Below, in pieces: positions 5,423-11,477 of a stretch of DNA of 11,477 nucleotides. Origin of the DNA: Synergistales bacterium Syner_01 (GTDB taxonomy: Bacteria > Synergistota > Synergistia > Synergistales > Aminobacteriaceae); contig LVBO01000295.1 of the NCBI GenBank assembly GCA_001604435.1, forward strand, positions 1 to 11,477, written 5' to 3'. Position 1 is the stretch's first letter; every line of letters begins with the position of its first letter. The notes below the pieces were generated by a model. The model was not told the DNA's origin and made no database searches. It saw only the letters and a list, made by a program, of their open reading frames with translations. The position numbers and the translations under genes were made by a program.

Positions 5423-6532
5423 ATGATACATGAAATCTACATAGACAACTTTCGATGTCTGACGAACTTTCGGGTTCAACCAGGCGACTTTCAACTCTGG
5501 CTCGGGGACAACGGTTCAGGCAAAACATCGGTGCTGAACGCGTTGCGCTGTGTTCAACGTTTGATGCGCGGGGAGCATGTGGAGGATATATTCAATCGCA
5601 ACAGTCTGACAACCTGGGATACAAGGCGGGATCAGACGGTAGGGCTCTCTCTGACGATAGACGGCGAGTCGTACGCATACGAAGTTACCATCGAATATGC
5701 GGAGCAGACGGGCAAGCAGCGCATCAAACGGGAGGAGCTGCTCTGGAAAGACTCTACTTTTTTTCTATTCGAGGGGCAGGAGGCGCATCTTCACCGTATT
5801 AATAGAAATTCAGGAACAGTGGAGGTTGGCGTCGTTTTTCCGGCGGATTGGTCTCGATCGGTTATCCCGACGGTCGCACAACGAGTTGACAACAAACCCT
5901 TGATTCGCTTCAGGGAAGAACTCGACAAAATTCTATTGATTCATCCTATCCCGCTGGTCGTCAAAGACGCCGCCGTTTCCGAGTCGCGCTTTCTCTCCGA
6001 GCACGCCGAGAACTTCGCCCAGTGGTACCGCCATCTCTTACAAGAGCAACCGTCTATCGGGTATGCGGCGAAACGACACCTGGAGGATGTTTTGCCGGGC
6101 TTCGGACAGTTGAGTCTTCGAGAGAGCGGTGAATCACGCAAACTCATGGCGACGTTCCGCATCGAAGGCAAGGACCGCGACTTCGATTTCATGAATCTTT
6201 CCGACGGCCAACGCCAGTTGATTGTTCTTTATACGATTTTGGAAGCGTTACGCGCCGGGGTGTTTTCGACCGTGCTGATCGACGAACCGGACAACTTCGT
6301 TTCGATGCGCGAAATTCAACCCTGGCTGGATAACCTTCATGACATCTGTGACGAACACGGCAGGCAGGCGCTGATCATCTCTCATCACCCCGAAGTTGTG
6401 AATAAAATGGCGAGAGGGACGGAGTTTTGGTTCTCGCGGCATGCGGGCGCGCATGTCGTCGTGCGCCCGTTCCCCGTAGTGGAGAATATGCCGCCGGCGG
6501 AAGTGATGGCGCGAGGGTGGGAGAATGAGTAA
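5423..6532 (+). CDS. ABC/SMC-like ATPase (AAA_21 type), first gene of an ATPase-TOPRIM pair
   Basis: This 369-residue soluble ATPase resembles the RecF/SMC-like ATPases of anti-phage systems (OLD, RloA, AriA class). The N-terminus MIHEIYIDNFRCLTNF is typical of the group. Walker A is GDNGSGKTS (28-36), the ABC signature is LSDGQRQL (259-266), Walker B is TVLIDEPD (283-290, Asp287-Glu288), and an H-loop SHH lies at 320-322. The interrupting middle region (about 50-255) has no domain I recognise. A GTG at 5372 would add 17 residues, but the ATG at 5423 is preferred because the family N-terminus begins there and AGAGG lies about 10 nt upstream. Its last 8 nt overlap the next gene, so the two are translationally coupled and probably form a complex. 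Full length, no defects seen. Confidence 0.85.
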   Translation: MIHEIYIDNFRCLTNFRVQPGDFQLWLGDNGSGKTSVLNALRCVQRLMRGEHVEDIFNRNSLTTWDTRRDQTVGLSLTIDGESYAYEVTIEYAEQTGKQRIKREELLWKDSTFFLFEGQEAHLHRINRNSGTVEVGVVFPADWSRSVIPTVAQRVDNKPLIRFREELDKILLIHPIPLVVKDAAVSESRFLSEHAENFAQWYRHLLQEQPSIGYAAKRHLEDVLPGFGQLSLRESGESRKLMATFRIEGKDRDFDFMNLSDGQRQLIVLYTILEALRAGVFSTVLIDEPDNFVSMREIQPWLDNLHDICDEHGRQALIISHHPEVVNKMARGTEFWFSRHAGAHVVVRPFPVVENMPPAEVMARGWENE

Positions 6533-7076
6533 GGCCTCGCGGATCGTTATCCTCTGCGAGGACAGGGCGCATGAGCTTTTCGCGAAGCGCTTTCTGACGA
6601 AGGAATGGGGAGTGAAACACCGCACAATCCGAGTCTTGCCCTATCCGAACGGAATGGGGTCGGGCAAGAAGTATGTGAAGGACAATCTCTCCCGGGAGGT
6701 CGAAGCGTTGCGCAGACGACACGCTTCGACCATTCTCGTGGTACTTCAGGACGCGGACGAATTTTCCGTTGACCGGATCAAGTCCGAACTGGACGCGGAA
6801 TTGCGCTCCCCCAGAGGCGATCACGAACCGATAGTGTACGTCATACCGAGGTGGCATATCCAGACGTGGTTGGCCTATCTGGACGGTAAGAACGTCGACG
6901 AAAAAAACAAAGAATCCTACCAAAGCGCTTACGGCAAAATCTCCGAAAGCAAGGATGCTCATATCTTTATCGACAAGCTCGCATCCGACTGTCGAAACAA
7001 CAAGCAGCTTGAATCGCCGCCGGAATCACTGGTAGCAGCGTGTGCGGAATTCGATCGGATACGGGGGGCGCTATAG
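6525..7076 (+). CDS. Small TOPRIM-like protein, probable nuclease effector of the ATPase
   Basis: I do not recognise a precise family for this 183-residue protein. It begins with a hydrophobic strand and an acidic residue, IVILCEDRAHELFAKRFL (7-24, Glu12), and later has a second strand ending in an acidic pair, ILVVLQDADEF (70-80, Asp76 and Asp78). That E...DxD layout is the TOPRIM pattern of OLD, RloB and DUF4276/DUF4435 proteins. Then follow VYVIPRWHIQTWLAYLDG (104-121), like the 'IP...IE.WL' block of such proteins, and a short helical C-terminus. The ATG overlaps the end of the ATPase gene by 8 nt. Pairs of an ABC-type ATPase and a TOPRIM nuclease (PARIS AriA/AriB, AbiL/RloA-RloB) defend against phage. 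A similar role is inferred from the fold and context. Confidence 0.7.
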   Translation: MSKASRIVILCEDRAHELFAKRFLTKEWGVKHRTIRVLPYPNGMGSGKKYVKDNLSREVEALRRRHASTILVVLQDADEFSVDRIKSELDAELRSPRGDHEPIVYVIPRWHIQTWLAYLDGKNVDEKNKESYQSAYGKISESKDAHIFIDKLASDCRNNKQLESPPESLVAACAEFDRIRGAL

Positions 7077-7126
7077 TTCGCACCTGCAATGGCGGTATTG
7101 CCCCACCTCGAATATTTCATTCACGT

Positions 7127-7155
7127 TTGACATTACTGGAATGGCACACTGTACC
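7127..7155 (+). promoter_or_regulatory. Possible promoter of the GmrSD-like gene
   Basis: A perfect -35 hexamer TTGACA (7127-7132) is followed after 17 bp by TGTACC (7150-7155), a poor -10 (three of six). It lies in the 148-bp gap before the GmrSD-like gene, whose own Shine-Dalgarno AAGGAGA is at 7209-7215. If real, it would let the nuclease be expressed apart from the ATPase pair. Confidence 0.3.
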
Positions 7156-7224
7156 GCTAATGCTGAACGTCGTCCCCTTCAACTACAGGACGTCCGACAG
7201 AAAAAAACAAGGAGACTGAAAAGA

Positions 7225-9129
7225 ATGCTTGGATCGACGTTTCAAACAAATCCTTATGATCTCAATAAGCTCCTTGATGATTGCCATCGCGGAATTCTCC
7301 AATTACCGGATTTTCAGCGTAGTTGGGTTTGGGATGAAGACCGCATAAGAAGCCTCATTGCTTCAATCTCGCGAGCCTTCCCAATTGGCGCTCTGATGAC
7401 TCTCGATAATGGTGGAGATGTGAATTTCAAGCCTCGCCCTATCGAAGGCACGCCTGCTGAGGCGAAGCAGATGGTTCCCCATTCATTGCTGCTTGATGGA
7501 CAGCAACGAATGACGTCGCTATATCAGGTTGCCTGGCGAGGGAAAGTAGTGGAGACAGTCAATACGAAAAAAAAGAAGATAAAACGCTGGTTTTATATCG
7601 ACATCCGAAAAACGCTTGATCCTTTCTTCGATCGTGAAGACGCAATCATCGGCGTGCCGGAGGATCGAGTTCTTAGAACCGATTTTGGGCGTGAAGCGGT
7701 TTTGGATCTATCGTCTGTAGATCAGGAATATGCTTATCTTATGTATCCGGTTTCTCAGGTCTTTGATTGGGATAAGTGGCAAGACGGATTTGATAAGCAT
7801 TGGCGCGGAGACGAAAACGAGAGCACCCGTGAAGAGTTTAGAGTGTTTAAGCGCCAGATTTTGGAGAACTTCAAATACTATAAAGTGCCAGTGATAGCCT
7901 TGGATCGATCAACTCCAAAGGAAGCTGTATGTGTAGTATTCGAAAAAGTGAACACCGGAGGCAAGCCGCTTGATGCATTTGAACTTGTAACTGCAATGTA
8001 TGCTTCCGAAGGCCATGAGTTACGAAAAGACTGGTATGGAGATGACGGAATAAAAGGAAGACATAGGCGTTTAGCGGAAACACTTCGACCTCCTGGCTTA
8101 GATACCGGTATTCTTGCTAATGTTGCTAACACGGATTTTCTTCAAGCTATTTCGCTTTTTTATACGCGTGATCTGCGGCGCGCCGCGGAGTCCGCTGGAA
8201 AAAAAGGCAAGGAGTTGCCTGCCGTTACGGGTAATCGACAGGCGCTGTTGAATTTACCTCTTGAGGCTTATAAAAAGTATGAGCTTCCGGTGGAGCGTGG
8301 TTTTGAGCAAGTCGCGAAATTTCTTCACCTGCTCCATATATATCGTATTTTTGATCTACCTTATCAGTCCCAAATCATACCACTAGCAGCCATTCTGGCG
8401 GATATTGGCGATGCTTGGGAGCATGAAGCGAATCGTGCAAAGTTGGTAAGATGGTATTGGAACGGGGTTTTTGGTGAACTCTATGGTTCGGCAATTGATA
8501 CACGTATTGCTCGAGATTTCCTTGAAGTGCCTGTTTGGTTGAAGGGAGGCCCCGAACCTTCAACGATAAGCGAAACCATGTTCCGCGCCGATAGATTAAA
8601 GACCATGCGCATGCGAGTGTCCGCCGCGTACAAGGGCGTCAATGCTCTTTTGATGAAGGAAGGAGCGCAAGACTTTCGTTCAGGTCAAAAATTTGACCAT
8701 ACTGTGTTTTTCGGCGAAAACGTTGACATTCATCATATCTTTCCGAAAGAATGGTGTAAGAACGAGAAGATTAGGCCGGATGTGTACGACTCCATAATCA
8801 ACAAGACGCCTCTTTCTTACAAGACAAACCGGATCATTGGCGGTTTAGCACCTTCTGATTACCTTGAGATACTGCAAAAAGGCAACGATGAAACGCCTTG
8901 TATTGCTCCTGATAGGCTTGATGTCTATCTTGCATCTCACTTGATCAATCCACTGCTTCTGCGTGCCAACAGGTTTTATGACTTTATGGCTGATCGGCAA
9001 AAAAAACTTCTGTCGCTTATCGAGCAAGCCACCGGCAGAACTGCTTATTTCGGTGAAATTGTAGACGACGAAGATGTCGAGGAGGATGAAGACGCTTTCG
9101 AAGCAGAGCGAACGATTTCCGCCGAATGA
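7225..9129 (+). CDS. GmrSD-type DUF262/DUF1524 endonuclease
   Basis: This 634-residue single-chain protein joins a DUF262 domain (ParB-like nucleotide-binding) with a C-terminal DUF1524 HNH nuclease, as in fused GmrSD type IV restriction enzymes, BrxU and SspE. DUF262 motifs are QLPDFQRSWVW (26-36), the nucleotide-handling DGQQR (91-95) and FEKVNTGGKPLD (239-250). The nuclease motif is DIHHIFPKEW (501-510) with His503-His504, followed by NKTPLSYKTNRIIGG (526-540). The C-terminus is very acidic (DDEDVEEDEDAFEAE). The frame is open back to 7042, but the ATG at 7225 has AAGGAGA 9 nt upstream and starts the homology. The gene is clearly more A+T-rich than its neighbours: 42% G+C in 7741-7800 against 73% in 10021-10080. 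This points to separate transfer. Its target is probably modified phage DNA. Confidence 0.88.
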   Translation: MLGSTFQTNPYDLNKLLDDCHRGILQLPDFQRSWVWDEDRIRSLIASISRAFPIGALMTLDNGGDVNFKPRPIEGTPAEAKQMVPHSLLLDGQQRMTSLYQVAWRGKVVETVNTKKKKIKRWFYIDIRKTLDPFFDREDAIIGVPEDRVLRTDFGREAVLDLSSVDQEYAYLMYPVSQVFDWDKWQDGFDKHWRGDENESTREEFRVFKRQILENFKYYKVPVIALDRSTPKEAVCVVFEKVNTGGKPLDAFELVTAMYASEGHELRKDWYGDDGIKGRHRRLAETLRPPGLDTGILANVANTDFLQAISLFYTRDLRRAAESAGKKGKELPAVTGNRQALLNLPLEAYKKYELPVERGFEQVAKFLHLLHIYRIFDLPYQSQIIPLAAILADIGDAWEHEANRAKLVRWYWNGVFGELYGSAIDTRIARDFLEVPVWLKGGPEPSTISETMFRADRLKTMRMRVSAAYKGVNALLMKEGAQDFRSGQKFDHTVFFGENVDIHHIFPKEWCKNEKIRPDVYDSIINKTPLSYKTNRIIGGLAPSDYLEILQKGNDETPCIAPDRLDVYLASHLINPLLLRANRFYDFMADRQKKLLSLIEQATGRTAYFGEIVDDEDVEEDEDAFEAERTISAE

Positions 9130-9344
9130 TTTGAATATGTCTCTTGCTCAGGCCTGAAGCTGCGAAAGCAAGGCAGGTGCGACTTCAGTTCTGAAGCAGA
9201 CCGCGGATATCCGAATAATCGAGCTAATCGCCAGTAGGCGTGGCGTTCGAGATTAGAGAGAATAGTGCTATGCGTTTTCTATTCCATTACCTTCATCCGG
9301 AGTGTTTGAGGTCGAAAAGGCGGCGGATGGACATGTTGGTTATC
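9130..9344. other. Intergenic stretch with small palindromes, no gene
   Basis: No supportable gene lies here. Three inverted repeats are present: CTTGCT/AGCAAG (9143-9148 with 9167-9172), the 10-bp palindrome TCAGGCCTGA (9148-9157), and CTTCAG-TT-CTGAAG (9183-9196). None is followed by a U-run, so none is a clear terminator for the GmrSD-like gene. This stretch marks the right edge of the accessory block, but I see no direct repeat matching its left edge. Confidence 0.45.
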
Positions 9345-9397
9345 AAAAAAAAGCCGCAACCTCCGAAAAACTCCAACGGACTTCCGGAGACTGCGGC
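9345..9397 (-). terminator. Intrinsic terminator of the ilvC-ilvB operon
   Basis: On the minus strand, a long stem forms from GCCGCA (9397-9392) and CTCCG (9389-9385) pairing with CGGAG (9365-9361) and TGCGGC (9358-9353), with a 2x2 internal mismatch. It is followed at once by eight T residues (9352-9345). It begins 27 nt after the ilvB stop codon. Within the loop, TCC and GGA can form a small extra pairing. The orientation of the U-run shows it serves the minus-strand operon. Confidence 0.85.
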
Positions 9398-9424
9398 ATA
9401 CTGAGCATGACTTGATTCTCCCCC

Positions 9425-11098
9425 CTACACCCTCACCCTATACATAAAATCCTTCAGCGCCGTTCCCGCCGGGACCATGGGCATGACCAGCTCCTCCTGG
9501 GGGATGCGGCAGTCGATCAGCGCCGGGCCGGGCGTCTCGAAGAGGTCGTCGAGGGCGCTCTCCAGCTCGTCGAGCGTGGTGCAGGCGCGTCCCTGGACGC
9601 CGAAGGCCTCCGCGAGGGCGGGGAAGTTGCAGACGGGGTGCTGCGTGGTGGCGGCGTAGCGCTCGCCCCAAAAGAGCTCCTGCCACTGGCGGACCATGCC
9701 GAGGCAGCCGTTGTTCAGCAGGAAGATCTTCACCGGAATCTGGTAGCGCGCGCAGGTCTCCAGCTCCTGGATGTTCATCAGGAAGCCGCCGTCGCCCGCG
9801 AAGCAGAGCACGGGGGCTTTGCCGTGCGCGAGGGAGGCGCCGATGGCCGCCGGGAGGGCGTACCCCATGGTCCCCAGCCCGCCCGAACTCAGGAAGGTGC
9901 GGGGATGCTCCGTCTTCCAGAAGAGCGCGGCCCACATCTGGTTCTGGCCCACGTCGGTGACGGCGATCGTCTTTTCCGCGGCTCTGCGCCGGACGGCCTC
10001 GAAGATGGCGCCGGGGACGAAGTCGGTCTCGCCGGGGCGGAGCAGCGGCATCTCATCGACCTGCTCGCGGAGCCGGTCGGTCCACTCTCTCCAGGATACT
10101 TCCGGCAGCGCGTCCGCAAGGAGGGCGAGCACCGCGTCCGCGTCGCCGACGAGCGGGACGGCGCACGGAACGATCTTGTCGATCTCCGCGTCGTCGAGGT
10201 CGATATGGATGACGCACGCGTTCTTCGCGAAGTCAGCCACCTTGCCGGTGGTGCGGTCGCTGAAGCGGGCGCCGACGGCGAGGATGACGTCGGCCTGCGA
10301 CATGGCCACGTTCGCGCCGGGCGTGCCGTGCATTCCGGCCATGCCGAGGGCGAGCGGGTGCGTCTCGGGGAAGCCGCCCTTGCCCATCAGGGTGGTCGCC
10401 ACGGGGATCTGCGCCTTTTCGGCGAGGCGGAGGAGCCGCCGGCCCGCGCTCGACAGAACGACGCCCCCTCCCGCGAGGACGGCGGGGCGCTCCGCGTTTT
10501 TCAGCAGTTCGACGGCCTCGCCGAGCCGCGAGACGTCCTGGACGGTCTTCAGATGGTGCTCGGGGTAGAGCTGCCCCTCGGGGCGGACGAACTCCCCCTC
10601 CGCCCTCTGGATGTCGACTGGGAGGTCGATCAGGACGGGGCCGGGGCGTCCTGAGACGGCCAGTTCGAAGGCTCCCCGGATCGCGGACGGGATCTCCTCG
10701 ACGGAGCGGACGAGGATGCTGTGCTTGACCGCCGGGAGGCTTGCGCCGAACGTGTCGGCCTCCTGGAAGGCGTCCGTCCCGATGAGCGAGGTGGACACCT
10801 GCCCCGTGATCGCCACCATGGGGACGGAGTCGAGGAACGCGGTGGCGAGGCCGGTGAGGATGTTGGTGAATCCGGGGCCGGAGGTGCAGATGCACACTCC
10901 AGGTTCTCCCGTGGCTCGGGCGTAACCGTCGGCGGCGTGCGCGGCGGCCTGCTCGTGCCGGACGAGGATGTGCGGGAAGGGAGCGTCGTAGAGGGCGTCG
11001 TACAGAGGGATCACCGAACCTCCGGGGATTCCGAACACACACCGGACTCCCTCCAGTTCAAGGGCTTTTACCACCATCCGCGCTCCGTTCATCTTCAT
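9425..11098 (-). CDS. ilvB: Acetolactate synthase, large (catalytic) subunit
   Basis: This ThDP enzyme condenses two pyruvates to 2-acetolactate, or pyruvate with 2-oxobutyrate, the first common step of valine, leucine and isoleucine synthesis. The 557 residues are full length. The N-terminal ThDP domain has VFGIPGGSVIPLYDAL (21-36) and the catalytic Glu49 in RHEQAA. The central FAD-type domain includes GARFSDRTTGKVADF. The C-terminal domain has the ThDP/Mg motif GDGGF (435-439) with NN at 462-463, then GMVRQWQ (467-473), and ends with EELVMPMVPAG, typical of anabolic synthases. Two ATGs, 11098 and 11092, are possible: AGGAG is 7 nt before the second and GGGAG about 6 nt before the first. It lies 36 bp after ilvC in the same operon. 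No regulatory subunit gene (ilvN) follows. Confidence 0.96.
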   Translation of the reverse strand: MKMNGARMVVKALELEGVRCVFGIPGGSVIPLYDALYDAPFPHILVRHEQAAAHAADGYARATGEPGVCICTSGPGFTNILTGLATAFLDSVPMVAITGQVSTSLIGTDAFQEADTFGASLPAVKHSILVRSVEEIPSAIRGAFELAVSGRPGPVLIDLPVDIQRAEGEFVRPEGQLYPEHHLKTVQDVSRLGEAVELLKNAERPAVLAGGGVVLSSAGRRLLRLAEKAQIPVATTLMGKGGFPETHPLALGMAGMHGTPGANVAMSQADVILAVGARFSDRTTGKVADFAKNACVIHIDLDDAEIDKIVPCAVPLVGDADAVLALLADALPEVSWREWTDRLREQVDEMPLLRPGETDFVPGAIFEAVRRRAAEKTIAVTDVGQNQMWAALFWKTEHPRTFLSSGGLGTMGYALPAAIGASLAHGKAPVLCFAGDGGFLMNIQELETCARYQIPVKIFLLNNGCLGMVRQWQELFWGERYAATTQHPVCNFPALAEAFGVQGRACTTLDELESALDDLFETPGPALIDCRIPQEELVMPMVPAGTALKDFMYRVRV

Positions 11099-11134
11099 GC
11101 TCCTCTCTCCCTTCCCATCTGAAATAACTCTGCT

Positions 11135-11476
11135 TTACTCGCCCGGGGCGGACTTGGCGTCCATCCAGGGCATCATCGCGCGGAGTTCCTTGCCGACGGC
11201 TTCGATGGGGTGCGCCTTCTCCTGCTCCATCCACTTCTTCATGCGGGGGCGTCCGCACTGGTTCTCCAAAATCCAGTCCTTCGCGAACGAGCCGTCGCGG
11301 ACGTTGTCCAGCAGCTCCTTCATCGTCCGGCGGACGTGTCCGTCGACGACTTTCTTTCCGGCGGTGAGGTCGCCGTACTTCGCGGTGTCGCTGACGGAGT
11401 AGCGCATCCAGCCGATGCCGCCCTCGTACATCATGTCGACGATCAGCTTCATCTCGTTGAGGCACTCGAAGTAGGC
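11135..11476 (-). CDS. ilvC: Ketol-acid reductoisomerase, C-terminal part (cut by window edge)
   Basis: The window holds the last 113 codons of this gene. The enzyme isomerises and reduces 2-acetolactate to 2,3-dihydroxyisovalerate with NADPH and Mg2+, the step after IlvB. The visible part starts AYFECLNEMKLIVDMMYEGG, the knotted C-terminal domain segment carrying two glutamates that help bind metal and substrate. IGWMRYSVSDTAKYGDL follows, with the substrate-binding serine. Later FAKDWILEN and HPIEAVGKELRAMMPW are standard class I features. The end fits a short-form (class I) enzyme of about 330 residues. It precedes ilvB by 36 bp on the same strand. Confidence 0.95.
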   Translation of the reverse strand, partial: AYFECLNEMKLIVDMMYEGGIGWMRYSVSDTAKYGDLTAGKKVVDGHVRRTMKELLDNVRDGSFAKDWILENQCGRPRMKKWMEQEKAHPIEAVGKELRAMMPWMDAKSAPGE

Positions 11477-11477
11477 G

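Noticed and set aside
7042..7224. 61-codon upstream extension of the GmrSD-like gene
   Set aside because: It overlaps the TOPRIM-like gene, has no ribosome site, and the ATG at 7225 has a strong AAGGAGA and starts the DUF262 homology.
9270..9404. 44-codon plus-strand frame before the ilv terminator
   Set aside because: It runs through the terminator hairpin and its A-run, and has no Shine-Dalgarno site or similarity.
9638..10654. 338-codon plus-strand frame opposite ilvB
   Set aside because: Antisense shadow of a clearly identified, highly conserved gene.
1..11477. CRISPR array, tRNA, rRNA or insertion sequence
   Set aside because: I found no regularly spaced direct repeats, no transposase or integrase frame, and no tRNA- or rRNA-like sequence in the window.

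Overview
This is bacterial DNA. Two G+C-rich metabolic operons, both on the minus strand, flank a block of accessory genes of mixed composition. Shine-Dalgarno sites are strong (AGGAGG type). The core genes are an ascorbate-family PTS and branched-chain amino acid synthesis. This suggests a G+C-rich anaerobe of the Firmicutes/Synergistota kind, but nothing in the window fixes the taxon.

Left block (1-2316, minus strand): a UlaABC-type PTS operon in the order IIA (2189-1743), IIB (1729-1433), IIC (1339-59), followed by the first 17 codons of another gene at the window edge. A consensus extended -10 promoter (TGATATAAT, 2315-2307) lies upstream of the IIA gene. There is a perfect hairpin between IIB and IIC.

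Middle block (about 2320-9345): an accessory island. Its left half is rich in toxin-antitoxin debris: a ParE-like toxin C-terminus (2482-2661), an intact AAA/DUF4143 ATPase (2733-4196), an apparently intact MntA-type minimal nucleotidyltransferase (4799-4404) coupled to a broken hepT whose open reading frame changes character after about 34 codons (4411-4214), and a divergent HI0074-type HEPN protein (4971-5324) that is C-terminally truncated and has lost the arginine of its HEPN motif. Its right half looks like an anti-phage module: an ABC-type ATPase (5423-6532) overlapping by 8 nt a small TOPRIM-like protein (6525-7076), then, after a 148-bp gap, a DUF262/DUF1524 GmrSD-type nuclease (7225-9129) that is visibly more A+T-rich than the rest.

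Right block (9345-11477, minus strand): the 3' end of ilvC, then ilvB (acetolactate synthase large subunit), ending in a strong intrinsic terminator (9345-9397). No ilvN lies between or directly after them.

The best candidate for something little described is the ATPase/TOPRIM pair, possibly acting with the GmrSD-like nuclease. The second is the scrambled MNT/HEPN cluster, where the antitoxin enzyme seems intact but both HEPN proteins are damaged.
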